Shown: positions 32,432 through 41,311, counted from the first letter of the stretch. The stretch: DNA of 64,000 nt from CAIXSE01 sp040769125 (GCA_040769125.1 JAXGLO010000001.1:620001-684000), one strand, 5' to 3'. Notes: generated by a model not told the origin, from the sequence alone. Made by a program: numbers and translations.

Positions 32432-35320
32432 ATGAGTGCCCGCCACCGCATTCCGGAGGTCTCCGCGGCCGGGCGCGCGGCGGCTGAGGCGTTGCGGCGC
32501 GAGGTGGCCGGCGCCGTGCTCACCTCGCCGCTGCAGCGCTGGCTCTACTCCACCGACGCGTCCATCTACCGGGTCGTCCCGGACGCCGTGCTCGTTGCGG
32601 GGCATCCCGACGATCTCGCGGCGGCGGCGACGCTGGCCGCACGCTACGGAGTTCCGCTTGTCGCGCGTGGAGCGGCCACGAGCGTCGCCGGTCAGGCGAT
32701 CGGCCCGGGTATCGCCGTCGACTGCTTCCGCCTCGATCGTATCCTCGAGATCGACGCCGGAAGACGCACGGCACGCGTGCAGCCCGGCGTCATCCAGGCG
32801 TCGCTCAACGCCGCTGCCGCGGCCTGCGGCCTCGAGCTCGGACCGGACACGGCGACCGTCGAGCAGGCCACTATCGGCGGCATGGTGGGCAACAACTCCT
32901 CCGGGTCGCGCTCGATCATCTACGGGGAGACCAAGGACGCAGTGGAGCGCGTGTCTGTGGTGCTGGCCGGCGGCGCTGCGCTCGACTTCGGGCAGTGCCG
33001 CGAAAGCCATCTCGACAGCGGTGTCCGTGGCTCCCGCGCCGCGGAGCTCGCGGCGAAGCTGGAGGCTATCCGGGAGAGCCATCGCGAGGCCATCGTCTCC
33101 GGGTTCCCACAGACGGAGCGCTGCACCTCCGGCTACAATCTGCGGGAGCTGCTGCGGCCGGCGCCGAACCTCGCTCGCCTGCTGGCTGGCTCCGAGGGCA
33201 CGCTGGGGCTCTTCACGGAGCTGGAGGTCGCCCTGGTCCCGCGTCCCGCCCTCCGCCTCGGGGCAGCGCTCACCTTCGCCACGCTCACCCAGGCGCTGGA
33301 GGCCAACCTCGCTCTCCTCGACACGGGGCCTTCGGCGGTCGAGCTCGTCGACCTGGATCCGCTGCGGGGATCTCCGGGGCTCCCCGCTTTCGGACGGGCG
33401 GCCTCTCTGCTCGACGGCGCCGGGCGCGCCATGCTGGCCGTGGAGTACCAGGGCGATGCGGACGAGGTGCATGCCGGCCTGGCGCGGCTGCGGTCCGTCG
33501 TGCCCGAGCTGGGCGCCTCGCAGGTGGTCTGGCTCGATGCCGCCGCGGCTCTCGCGGAGGTCGCTGCCCTGCGCCGCGCCGCGTTGCCGCTGCTGATGGG
33601 CGCGCCCGGCGCGGAGCGGCCGGCGTCGTTCGTCGAGGATACCGCCGTTACCCCAGGGCGTCTGGCCGCCTTCGCCGCCGACTTCGAGCGGCTCGTCGCT
33701 GCGGCCGGCGCGCGCGCCTCCTTCACCGGTCACGCCTCGGCGGGCTGCCTCCACGTGCGCCCGCTGCTCGATCTTAAGTCGGCGGCCGGCGTGCGTGACC
33801 TCGAGCGTCTCGCCGAGGAGGTGGGCAGGCTCGTAGCCTCCTATCACGGGGCCATCTCTGGCGAGCACGGCTGCGGGCGGGCCCGCAGCTGGCTCCTGCC
33901 AAAGCTTCTCGGCGGCGGCCTGTACGACGCGATGGTCGCTCTCAAGGACGCGTTCGACGGCGAGCGCCTGCTCGGCCCCGGGGTGGTCGTCGAGGGTCCG
34001 GGGGTGACGGAGTCGCTGCGTTTCGGTGCCGACTACCGAGCGGGTGGGGCGTGGTCGCCGCGGCTCTCCTACGCCGGCGACGGCGGCTTCGACTTCGTGG
34101 TCGAGCGCTGCTTCGGCGCCGGCCTCTGCAAGAAGCTGAGCGGTACCATGTGCCCGCCGGCGGCGGCGACGCGCATGGAGATGCGCACCACGAGGGCGCG
34201 CGCGAACGCCCTTCAGGGGGTGCTCTGCGGCGCCGTCCCGCTGGCGGCGATCGGCGAGGACGAGTTCATCGACGTGCTCGGCACGTGCGTGGCCTGCAAG
34301 GCCTGCAAGTCGGAGTGCCCGGCGGGCGTCGACATGGCGGCGCTCAAGGCCGAGTGGCTGGCCGAGCTGCACGCCCGCAACGGCACGCCGCCGCTGGCCC
34401 GCGTGGTCGGGGAGTTCCGGCGCGTCGCGGCATTGGCCTCGGCGGCGGCGCCGCTGGTGAACGCCGCCGGCCGCACGGGCATCGCCCGCCGGGTCGCCGC
34501 CCGCCTCGGGGTTGCGCCCCAGCGGCCGCTGCCGCGCTTCTCACGGAGGCCGCTCACGCGCCGCCTTCGCGGATCGGACGCGCCGGGCTCCGTTGCGCTC
34601 TTCGTCGATTGCTTCGTGCAGTTCCAGGAGCCCGGCATCGGGGCGGCGCTGGCTCGTCTCTGTGAGGCCGCTGGGGTGCAGCTCGCCCTCGTGGATGCCG
34701 GCTGCTGTGGCCGCACCGACCTGTCGGTCGGGCGAATCGAGCAGGCCCGCGTCAAGGCGGCACGTGCGCTGCGGCCTCTCGCCGAGCGGGCCGCGGCCGG
34801 AGACCCCGTCCTCTTCATCGAGCCGAGCTGCCTCTCGATGGTCGTCGACGACTGGCCGCGACTGCTGCCGGGGGATCCGCGTGTGGCGGAGGTAGCGGCG
34901 GCAGCGCGGCCCGCGTCGGCGCTTGTAGCGGAGCTGGCGGAGGCCGGCCGCCTGTGTTTCCGGGCCGGCGGCCGCGCCGTGCTGCACGAGCACTGCCACG
35001 AGAAGGCGCTCGCTTTCGGCGACGTGACGCGACGCGCCCTCCGCGCGGTTCCCGATCTCGATCTCGAGATCCTCGACGCGGGCTGCTGCGGCATGGCGGG
35101 CGTCTTCGGCTACGGGGCGGAGCAGTACGCGGCGAGCCTGGCCATGGCCGAGCGCGCGCTGCTGCCGGCGGTGCGCGCGGAAGGGCCGGAGACGGTCGTG
35201 CTCGCGACCGGCACTTCGTGCCGGTCGCAGATCCGCGACCTCGCCGGCCGGGCCGCGCTGCACCCCCTCGAGTTTCTCGCAGCTCGTCTCACACTCGGCC
35301 CCGCGTCTGGACGTGCGTGA
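32432..35320 (+). CDS. FAD-linked oxidase, Fe-S and CCG-domain fusion (D-lactate/glycolate dehydrogenase type)
   Basis: A 962-aa oxidoreductase with all modules in one chain. FAD-binding-4 domain about 40-220 (ARGAATSVAGQA, GGMVGNNSSGSRSIIYG), FAD-oxidase C-terminal domain to about 540 (GEHGCGRAR near 485), a 2[4Fe-4S] region starting with RCFGAGLCKK and MCPP, then CVACKACKSECP from Cys619, and two CCG domains with DAGCCG at 758 and 885 plus HEHCHEKA. It probably oxidises D-lactate, glycolate or another 2-hydroxy acid and passes electrons to quinone or an electron-transfer partner; the substrate cannot be read from sequence. The ATG is 18 bases after the ccdA stop. Confidence 0.93.
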   Translation: MSARHRIPEVSAAGRAAAEALRREVAGAVLTSPLQRWLYSTDASIYRVVPDAVLVAGHPDDLAAAATLAARYGVPLVARGAATSVAGQAIGPGIAVDCFRLDRILEIDAGRRTARVQPGVIQASLNAAAAACGLELGPDTATVEQATIGGMVGNNSSGSRSIIYGETKDAVERVSVVLAGGAALDFGQCRESHLDSGVRGSRAAELAAKLEAIRESHREAIVSGFPQTERCTSGYNLRELLRPAPNLARLLAGSEGTLGLFTELEVALVPRPALRLGAALTFATLTQALEANLALLDTGPSAVELVDLDPLRGSPGLPAFGRAASLLDGAGRAMLAVEYQGDADEVHAGLARLRSVVPELGASQVVWLDAAAALAEVAALRRAALPLLMGAPGAERPASFVEDTAVTPGRLAAFAADFERLVAAAGARASFTGHASAGCLHVRPLLDLKSAAGVRDLERLAEEVGRLVASYHGAISGEHGCGRARSWLLPKLLGGGLYDAMVALKDAFDGERLLGPGVVVEGPGVTESLRFGADYRAGGAWSPRLSYAGDGGFDFVVERCFGAGLCKKLSGTMCPPAAATRMEMRTTRARANALQGVLCGAVPLAAIGEDEFIDVLGTCVACKACKSECPAGVDMAALKAEWLAELHARNGTPPLARVVGEFRRVAALASAAAPLVNAAGRTGIARRVAARLGVAPQRPLPRFSRRPLTRRLRGSDAPGSVALFVDCFVQFQEPGIGAALARLCEAAGVQLALVDAGCCGRTDLSVGRIEQARVKAARALRPLAERAAAGDPVLFIEPSCLSMVVDDWPRLLPGDPRVAEVAAAARPASALVAELAEAGRLCFRAGGRAVLHEHCHEKALAFGDVTRRALRAVPDLDLEILDAGCCGMAGVFGYGAEQYAASLAMAERALLPAVRAEGPETVVLATGTSCRSQIRDLAGRAALHPLEFLAARLTLGPASGRA

Positions 35321-35392
35321 GCGCCGCCGATTCCGTGGTGTGCGCCGAGTCGCATGGAGACATGCGGCTCCGGCCTCTGTAGAGTGGCGCAC

Positions 35393-35572
35393 ATGAATGC
35401 CGTGATCCTCATCGCCGGCGTCGTCGGGCTGGCCGTTGCGGCGTACGCAGGCCTCACGCTCTGTCTCGACGCGTGGCGCCGGCGCGAGTACGTCGACATC
35501 GCTCTCACAGGGGCGGGAGTCGCCGCGGTGGTGTTCCTGCTCTTGGCGTACGGAGACCATCTGGTGCGGTAG
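35393..35572 (+). CDS. Small two-helix membrane protein
   Basis: A 59-aa protein with two hydrophobic helices (AVILIAGVVGLAVAAYAGLTL and IALTGAGVAAVVFLLLAYG) joined by a short charged loop (DAWRRREYVD). GAGTGG upstream of the ATG may be its ribosome binding site. Not recognised; the downstream regulator gene is 174 bases away. Confidence 0.55.
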   Translation: MNAVILIAGVVGLAVAAYAGLTLCLDAWRRREYVDIALTGAGVAAVVFLLLAYGDHLVR

Positions 35573-35746
35573 CGCGGCATCGCGAAAGGTTTGACGGTCG
35601 TTTGCCGATACTGGTCAGTGCCGCATGAGTGGCGGCTCTCACAGAGACGGTCGGTGCAGGTCTCGACCAGCCCGTCCGTCGACAGAGGGCGTCAGGCCGG
35701 CGGTCGTGGAGCCGGCTGTGGTGAGCGTGCGCGGGGAGGTGAACGC

Positions 35747-36331
35747 ATGGTCAAACGCATACTCGTCGTGGACGACGAGGCCGACATCCGGCAACTTGTC
35801 TCCGACGTTCTGGAGTCCGAGGGGTACGAAGTGTACCTGGCGGCGAACGGCGAGGAGGCCTTGCGCATGGCCTCGCAGGCCGTGCCCGACCTCGTTCTCC
35901 TCGACGTGATGATGCCGGGGGTGGATGGTTTTCGCGTGTGCGAGCGCCTGCGCGCGCACCCCGTGGGGCTCAGGTCGCCGGTCATCTTTCTCACGGCGCG
36001 ACAGGAGATCGAGGACAAGCTCCTCGGTTTCGAGAAGGGCGCCGTCGACTACGTCACGAAGCCGTTCCACGTCAACGAGCTGCTGGCGCGGATCAGGGTG
36101 CATCTCGGAGAGTCGGGGCCGCCGAAGAGCACTGTTCCCAATCCCATGACAAGGAGGGAGCTCGAAGTGCTCAAGCTCCTCGCCAGCGGGAAGACCTACA
36201 AGCAGGTCGCGAGCGCGCTCGACCTTTCACAGAGCACCGTGCGCAATCACCTGCACAACGTGTACACCAAGCTGATGGTGGTGGACCGCGCCCAGGCGGT
36301 GATCGTCAGCCGCGAGAACGGCTGGATCTAG
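35747..36331 (+). CDS. NarL/LuxR-type response regulator
   Basis: A 194-aa two-domain regulator. Receiver 1-120 with DDE (9-11), phosphoacceptor Asp53 in LLDVMMPG and Lys in VTKPF near 103; C-terminal LuxR-type helix-turn-helix 135-190 (TRRELEVLKLLASGKTYKQVA, DLSQSTVRNHLHNVYTKL). GGGGAGGT six bases upstream fixes the start. No kinase is adjacent, so it is an orphan regulator in this window. A TTGACG at 35591 could be a -35 box, with a poor -10. Confidence 0.93.
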   Translation: MVKRILVVDDEADIRQLVSDVLESEGYEVYLAANGEEALRMASQAVPDLVLLDVMMPGVDGFRVCERLRAHPVGLRSPVIFLTARQEIEDKLLGFEKGAVDYVTKPFHVNELLARIRVHLGESGPPKSTVPNPMTRRELEVLKLLASGKTYKQVASALDLSQSTVRNHLHNVYTKLMVVDRAQAVIVSRENGWI

Positions 36332-36341
36332 CGCGCGAAGT

Positions 36342-36599
36342 TCACGAGACGGCGAACGGCATGTCGTTGATCGACCATGCCACCGAGACGTCGCGTCGCT
36401 CTTTGCGACGTCGCTCGCCGAGCGGCCCCGGCCCGGTGACCGGGCCCTGCCGCCGGCGCTCCCCGAACCGCCTGTCGACCACCACCTTGACGTCGTCACG
36501 CCCGGTGAAGCGCTCCGTGAGACGATTGTAGAAGAAGTCCTTCAGCGGGCGAGGCACCACGACGATCTGCGTTGGGGCACTCTGTGAAGGCTCGTTCAT
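36342..36599 (-). CDS. Small Arg-rich protein with RRxGERR motif
   Basis: An 85-aa protein with a well-placed AGGAGG upstream of the ATG. It has a globular-looking N-terminal half (IVVVPRPLKDFFYNRLTERF, VKVVVDRR) and a central FGERRRQ...LGERRRKERRDV basic tract. The same DRRxGERR phrase is seen in the 58-aa protein at 23124-23300. Such DRRxGERR segments occur in short unannotated bacterial proteins (recollection). The function is unknown; RNA or DNA contact is plausible. It converges on the response regulator with only ten bases between. Confidence 0.7.
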   Translation of the reverse strand: MNEPSQSAPTQIVVVPRPLKDFFYNRLTERFTGRDDVKVVVDRRFGERRRQGPVTGPGPLGERRRKERRDVSVAWSINDMPFAVS

Positions 36600-36694
36600 G
36601 GTCACCTCCTCGATTGTCTTACGTTATCACCCCAGGTCTCGTGGCATTCGGCGCGGACGGGCAGATCTCCTTGAACAGGCTCGAAATGGGCGGA

Positions 36695-38371
36695 TCAGCC
36701 GTCGTCAGCGGGGACGACGCCGGCCTTCGCTTCCTGCGACGGCTCCCCTGAGGCGCCGGCCACCTCTGCCGCCCCGTCGTGCGCATCGCGCCAGCGGAGC
36801 AGCAGGGCGCACAGCCCACCGGTCACGGCGAAGGCCGCACCGACCAGGAAGGCGGTGTTGATCGCCTGCGTGAACCACTCCTTGAAGAAGCGCGCTACGA
36901 GCCCGGCGGCGTCCGGCGGCACGTCCGGGCCGCCCAGCGCCGCCCCCATCTGCATGCCGCCCTCCGAGAGGCCGGCGACGACCTTGTCCTTGGCCGCCTG
37001 CGGCATGCCGGGGATCGCGCGGATGCCGTTGACGATGTTGGCGGTAACGCGGTTCTGCATTACCGCACCGAGGCTCGCGATGCCGAGCAGGCTCCCCACT
37101 TGGCGCATCGTCGAGAGGACGCCGGAGGCGTTGCCTACGCGGTCACGAGGCGCCGCTGCCATGACGACTGTCGTGATGGGGGCCGTGGCGAGGCCGATGC
37201 CCGTGCCCGCGACCAGGAAGGGGAAGATCAAGGCCGAGCTGGGCGTGTCGGGGCGAAGCTCATCGTGCCACGGTGTCAGCCCTGCCATCCAGGCGATGCC
37301 GAAGGCCAGGCAGAGCATGCCAGCGGCGACGATCCAGCGGCCTCCGAAGCGGTCGCTGAGGCGCCCGGCGAGCGGAGCCGCGATCATGATCACGAGCGAC
37401 ATGGGGCTCATCACGAGGCCCGCCCGCAGGGCGCTGTAGCCGAGCACGGTCTGCAGGAAGATCGGGACGGTGAAGAAGACTCCCATCATGGCGGCGCTCA
37501 GGAGGAGCCCGGTGGCGTTGCCGGCCGCGAAGTCGATGCTGCGGAACAGGGAGAAGTCGATGAGCGGTTGGCGCACACGGCTCTCGCGCACGGCGAAGAG
37601 CACGAAGGCGACGCCGGCCGCGACGAAGAGCCCGATGATGGTCGCGGAGGTCCAGCCGAGCTTCTGGCCCTCGACGAGGGCGAACGTCAGGCAGAACAAC
37701 GCGGCCGAGACGAGGCCCACGCCGGGGAGATCGAGCGACTCGACGGCCGTGGGGTTTCTGCTCTCGGGAATGATGCGCAGGGCGAGCAGCACGCCGATGG
37801 CTCCGATGGGGATGTTGATGAGGAAGATCCAGCGCCAGCTGGCGGCGTCGACGATCAGTCCTCCGAGGGTGGGGCCGATCGCCGTTGCGAGGCCAGCGAC
37901 GCCGCCCCAGATGCCCATGGCGGCGCCGCGCCTCTCGAGCGGGAAGACGGCGGGGATGATGCTCAGCGTGGCCGGCATCATCGCGGCGCCGGCGATCCCC
38001 TGGACGATGCGGAAGGCGATCAGCCAGCCGGCACTCGGCGCGAGGCCGCAGGCGAGCGAGGCGACTGTGAACAGCACCATGCCCCAGACGAACAGCCGCC
38101 GCCGTCCGTAGAGGTCGCCGAAACGGCCGAGCGTTACGAGCAGCACTGCGAAGGAGAGCACGTAGCTGTTCATCACCCACTCGATGCCGCTGAGGTCGGT
38201 GTTGAACGCGGCCATGATGCGGGGGAGAGCCACATTCACGATGGTGCCGTCGAGCAGGATCATGAAGAGGCCGAGGCAGAGTACGGCGAGGATCGCCCAA
38301 GGGCTGCGGTCTGTCGGGGTGACCGTGGGCGCGGGGGCGGGCGGTCGAGCTGTGCCGTGCGCGGGCGTCAT
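36695..38371 (-). CDS. MFS drug exporter, DHA2 (EmrB/QacA) family
   Basis: A 558-aa inner-membrane proton antiporter with about 14 hydrophobic segments. N-terminal IVNVALPRIMAAFNTDLSGIEWV and the motif-A loop GRFGDLYGRRRLFVWG, GIWGGVAGLATAIGPTLGG (motif C), and LAGRLSDRFGGR in the second half are hallmarks of DHA2 multidrug exporters. It overlaps the MarR gene by ATGA, so the exporter is translated together with its likely repressor. Confidence 0.94.
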   Translation of the reverse strand: MTPAHGTARPPAPAPTVTPTDRSPWAILAVLCLGLFMILLDGTIVNVALPRIMAAFNTDLSGIEWVMNSYVLSFAVLLVTLGRFGDLYGRRRLFVWGMVLFTVASLACGLAPSAGWLIAFRIVQGIAGAAMMPATLSIIPAVFPLERRGAAMGIWGGVAGLATAIGPTLGGLIVDAASWRWIFLINIPIGAIGVLLALRIIPESRNPTAVESLDLPGVGLVSAALFCLTFALVEGQKLGWTSATIIGLFVAAGVAFVLFAVRESRVRQPLIDFSLFRSIDFAAGNATGLLLSAAMMGVFFTVPIFLQTVLGYSALRAGLVMSPMSLVIMIAAPLAGRLSDRFGGRWIVAAGMLCLAFGIAWMAGLTPWHDELRPDTPSSALIFPFLVAGTGIGLATAPITTVVMAAAPRDRVGNASGVLSTMRQVGSLLGIASLGAVMQNRVTANIVNGIRAIPGMPQAAKDKVVAGLSEGGMQMGAALGGPDVPPDAAGLVARFFKEWFTQAINTAFLVGAAFAVTGGLCALLLRWRDAHDGAAEVAGASGEPSQEAKAGVVPADDG

Positions 38372-38850
38372 GTGGTCGGCCTGTCTCTGAACTCGGCGAT
38401 GAGCGCGCGGAGGAAGGCGACCAGGCCGTCGGGGTCGACCGCCGGGTGGCGCGAGTAGACGGCGGCGAAGAGCTTGCGCCAGTGCTCGAAAAGCCTCTCG
38501 GCGTACGCCGAAGCCTGGCCGGCGAGCCTGACGCGCACCACGCGCCGGTCGCTCTCGTCGGGCTCGCGCTGCACGATGCCCCGGGCGACGAGGCGCGCCA
38601 CGAGCTCGGTGGCCGCGGCGCGCCCGATGCCGAGCCCGGCGGCCAGCCCGCTCATGGTGGCGGAGCCGTGGTGAGCGAGGTATACGACGGCCCTTCTCTG
38701 GCTGCCGGTCAGTTCCTCGCCGGCCGGCAGAAGCCCGGCGCGTCCGTGCGGAATCGCCTCGTAGAGCGTTACGGCGAGCTCGGGCAGGAGCTGCGCGAGC
38801 TGCGCCGTGGTCTCGTGCGTCGGTATCGCTGTGTTCGTCCGCGTTGTCAT
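38368..38850 (-). CDS. MarR family transcriptional regulator
   Basis: A 160-aa winged-helix regulator: LTGSQRRAVVYLAHHGSATMSGLAAGLGIGRAAATELVARLVARGIVQREPDESDRRVVRVRL, with the conserved wing DxRxxxVRL. It most likely represses the marR-exporter operon and releases DNA when a toxic aromatic binds. A consensus -10 (TATAAT) and a palindromic element lie just upstream, consistent with autoregulation. Confidence 0.93.
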   Translation of the reverse strand: MTTRTNTAIPTHETTAQLAQLLPELAVTLYEAIPHGRAGLLPAGEELTGSQRRAVVYLAHHGSATMSGLAAGLGIGRAAATELVARLVARGIVQREPDESDRRVVRVRLAGQASAYAERLFEHWRKLFAAVYSRHPAVDPDGLVAFLRALIAEFRDRPTT

Positions 38851-38859
38851 GCGGCCGCG

Positions 38860-38887
38860 ATTATACTTCGATATTCGAACAATTCAA
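38860..38887 (-). promoter_or_regulatory. Promoter of the marR-exporter operon
   Basis: On the reverse strand TTGAAT (38887-38882) and a perfect TATAAT (38865-38860) are 16 bases apart. The start codon is ten bases from the -10 box, so the leader is very short. Confidence 0.6.
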
Positions 38888-38890
38888 ATA
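38872..38890. promoter_or_regulatory. Candidate MarR operator
   Basis: TATTCGAAC, one spacer base, then ATTCAAATA form an inverted repeat with seven of nine pairs. It covers the -35 box of the marR promoter, as expected for a repressor site. Confidence 0.45.
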
Positions 38891-38962
38891 ACGTAGTATA
38901 TCGGTGCGTCGACTACCAGGGGCGGCCCGTTCGCAGTGTAAGCTTGACAGCGGAACTTGCCC

Positions 38963-39763
38963 ATGATCGCCGACTATCACATCCACACACCTCTCTGCGG
39001 GCACGCGGAAGGGGAGCCGCGCCGGTATATCGAGCGCGCTCTCGAGCTCGGCATGACCGAGATGGGCTTCTCCGACCATCTGCCCATGGTCGTCGGCTGG
39101 AAGCCGGGGTACTCCATGCGCCGCAGCGAGCTCGACGGCTATGTCACGCTGGTGCGGTCACTCGCCGGCGAGTACGCACCCGCCATCAGGATCCTGCTGG
39201 GGATCGAGGCCGACTACTTCCCTGCGGCGGAGGCCGAGATCGCAGCTCTGCTGGCCGACTACCCGTTCGACTACGTCATCGGCTCGGTGCACTTCCTCGG
39301 CGACGGTTTCGCCTACGATCACTCCGACAACCGCGGCCGCTACGAGGATCTGGGCGTCGACCGCATCTACCTCGAGGCGTACGAGCTCGTGGCCGCCGCC
39401 GCCGGCAGCGGCCTCTTCGACGTCATCGGGCACTTCGACCTCCCCAAGAAGTTCGGCCACCGGCCGGCGGACGCAGAGCGCGTCGCGGCCGCCGCGGGCG
39501 CCGCGCTCCAGGCGGTCAAGCGGGCGGGCGCGGCCATCGAGCTCAACACTGCCGGGTGGCGCAAGCCGGTCGGCGAAGCCTACCCGGCGCTCGATCTTCT
39601 GACCGAGGCCGCCGGCCTCGACATCCCGCTCACTTTCGGCTCGGACGCGCACCGCCCCGAGGAGGTAGGCGACGGCTTCGGGCGAGCCATCGATCTCGCT
39701 CGCGAGGCCGGGTACGGCGCCACGCTGCGGCTGTCCACACGGCGGCCGGAGCGCCTGTCGTGA
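38963..39763 (+). CDS. Histidinol-phosphatase, PHP type (HisJ/HisK family)
   Basis: A 266-aa PHP phosphatase that would remove phosphate from L-histidinol phosphate in histidine synthesis. Metal-binding motifs: DYHIHTPLCGHAEG at the start, GFSDHLP near 36, GIEADYFP near 87, GSVHFLGD near 113, GHFDLPKKFG near 160 and FGSDAHRPEEVG near 230. Length fits the family. Related PHP enzymes act on other phosphates, so the exact substrate is inferred. It is divergent from marR and overlaps the lipid kinase gene by GTGA. Confidence 0.88.
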   Translation: MIADYHIHTPLCGHAEGEPRRYIERALELGMTEMGFSDHLPMVVGWKPGYSMRRSELDGYVTLVRSLAGEYAPAIRILLGIEADYFPAAEAEIAALLADYPFDYVIGSVHFLGDGFAYDHSDNRGRYEDLGVDRIYLEAYELVAAAAGSGLFDVIGHFDLPKKFGHRPADAERVAAAAGAALQAVKRAGAAIELNTAGWRKPVGEAYPALDLLTEAAGLDIPLTFGSDAHRPEEVGDGFGRAIDLAREAGYGATLRLSTRRPERLS

Positions 39764-40650
39764 GTATCGTGGGCCGCCGTCTCCTAGCGATCCACAATCC
39801 GCATTCCTCGGGCGGCAGCTTCCGGCGCGACGTGCCCCTCATCGTCGCGGCGCTGCGAGGACTCGGCTACGAGGTGGAGGAGCGCGAGACGGACGCTGTC
39901 GGTGAGGCTACGCGTCTCGCGGCGGAGGGCGTCCGCGACGGATTCGACGTCGTCTGCGCGATCGGCGGAGACGGCACCGTCAATGAGACGCTCAACGGCC
40001 TCGCCGGCAGCGAGACGCCGCTGGCGATCATCCCCACCGGCACCGTCAACGTCCTGGCGATGGAGCTGGGTATCCCGCTCGAGCCGCCCGACGCCGTGAA
40101 GGCCCTGGCGGACGCTTCGCTCTCCTGGATCGACCTCGGCCTCATCGGCGATCGCTACTTCGGCCTCATGGCCGGCATCGGCATGGACGCTGCCGTTGTG
40201 GCCTCGGTGAAGCCGGCCATGAAGAAGGCGCTCAGGGAGGTCGCGTTCGCCGTCCAGGGGTTGACGACCTATCTCACGCAGGAGGAGCCGCGCATCCGCG
40301 TGACCACCGCGGAGCGGACGGTCGAGGGGTACTTCGCCGTGTTCGGCAACGCCTCGAACTACGCCGGAGGCTTCAGCATCACGCCGCGCGCCGACATGCG
40401 CGACGGCCTGCTCGACGTCTGTGTGCTCAAGGACAAGTCGCTACTCACGACCATCTCATACTGGACGGCTGCACTGGCTCACGCTCATCTCAAGCACCCC
40501 AAGGTGGAGTACTTTCGCACCGAGTCCGCGGATGTCGCCACCGTGGAATCCGGCAAGGAAGTGCTTGTGCAGACCGACGGCGAACTCGCCGGCAAGCTGC
40601 CGCTCAGATGCTGTGTGGTGCCGCGCGCTCTCCGCGTGCTGGTGCCGTAG
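39760..40650 (+). CDS. Diacylglycerol-kinase-family lipid kinase (DgkB/YegS-like)
   Basis: A 296-aa lipid kinase. The catalytic domain shows NPHS at 13-16 and GGDGTVNE at 69-76, followed by PTGTVNVLAMELGIP and the second-domain motifs GIGMDAAVV and GNASNYAGG. It transfers phosphate to diacylglycerol or a related lipid such as sphinganine-type bases. GTGA overlap with the PHP phosphatase gene shows translational coupling. The C-terminal QTDGELAG is also typical. Confidence 0.93.
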   Translation: MSIVGRRLLAIHNPHSSGGSFRRDVPLIVAALRGLGYEVEERETDAVGEATRLAAEGVRDGFDVVCAIGGDGTVNETLNGLAGSETPLAIIPTGTVNVLAMELGIPLEPPDAVKALADASLSWIDLGLIGDRYFGLMAGIGMDAAVVASVKPAMKKALREVAFAVQGLTTYLTQEEPRIRVTTAERTVEGYFAVFGNASNYAGGFSITPRADMRDGLLDVCVLKDKSLLTTISYWTAALAHAHLKHPKVEYFRTESADVATVESGKEVLVQTDGELAGKLPLRCCVVPRALRVLVP

Positions 40651-40658
40651 CGCAGCCG

Positions 40659-41261
40659 TCAGTCCGCCTGAAGGCCCATCATCCGGGCGAGGGCGCGCAG
40701 GCTCTCTACGTAGGTTTTCTGGGTCTTGGCGTCGTGCGCGGCGATCTCTTCGGGCGTGGCGACGGGGACGATCTTGAAGGCCGGGTTGTCGAAGATGTGG
40801 AGCTCGAGCGACTCTCCCTGTTCGTAGGGCCGGTGATTGAACATCTTGCTGAGCAGGTGCTCCGCGGTCTGTTCGCCGATCGCCAGCACGTAATGCGGGG
40901 TCGTGATGGCGATCTCCTGGGAGAGGAAGGGATAGCAGGCGTCCAGCTCGGCGGTCGTGGCGCTGCGGGTGTCGTGGCCGCTTCGCGGCACGCACTTCAT
41001 GAGTGTAGTGACGTAGACGAGTTCCGCGCTCGTTTTGAGGGCCGGCATGTAGTCGGCCAGCGCCTGGACGACGGTGCTGCCGGCCGGCTTCGCCGCCTGT
41101 TCGTCTTCAAGGCTGGGGTGGAGGGAGACGACCATGAGCGTGCAGTGCGGGTGGCCTTCCCCGGGGACGGCGCGGAGCCGGCAGGCGGTGAGATCTGCGC
41201 ACTGCCTGCATTCGCCGATGCTCCGCGCCAGCCTGTCGAGCTGCTCGAGCGCATCTTCCAT
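40659..41261 (-). CDS. Divergent uracil-DNA glycosylase family 4-like Fe-S protein
   Basis: A 200-aa protein with the layout of Fe-S uracil-DNA glycosylases. Cys18 and Cys21 (ECRQC), Cys90 (LMKCVP) and Cys109 (DACYPFL) match the spacing of the 4Fe-4S ligands, and YVLAIGEQTAEHLL matches the family core. But motif A, normally GEAPG, reads VVSLHPSLEDEQ, and the C-terminal HPS motif B is replaced by VPVATPEE, so ordinary uracil excision is doubtful. GGAGG precedes the ATG. It may have another nucleic-acid or small-molecule substrate. Confidence 0.75.
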   Translation of the reverse strand: MEDALEQLDRLARSIGECRQCADLTACRLRAVPGEGHPHCTLMVVSLHPSLEDEQAAKPAGSTVVQALADYMPALKTSAELVYVTTLMKCVPRSGHDTRSATTAELDACYPFLSQEIAITTPHYVLAIGEQTAEHLLSKMFNHRPYEQGESLELHIFDNPAFKIVPVATPEEIAAHDAKTQKTYVESLRALARMMGLQAD

Positions 41262-41311
41262 CTCGGTCCCTCCTGTCTCGGGGCCGGCTGCGAGGAGGCG
41301 CCGGCCGGTGC

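Noticed and set aside
36779..38458. 559-codon forward frame opposite the MFS exporter
   Set aside because: The product is an acidic/basic low-complexity chain with no recognisable domain; the reverse strand encodes a clear transporter.
38944..38949. TTGACA before the histidinol-phosphatase gene
   Set aside because: It lies only 13 bases before the start codon, so it cannot be the -35 box for that gene.
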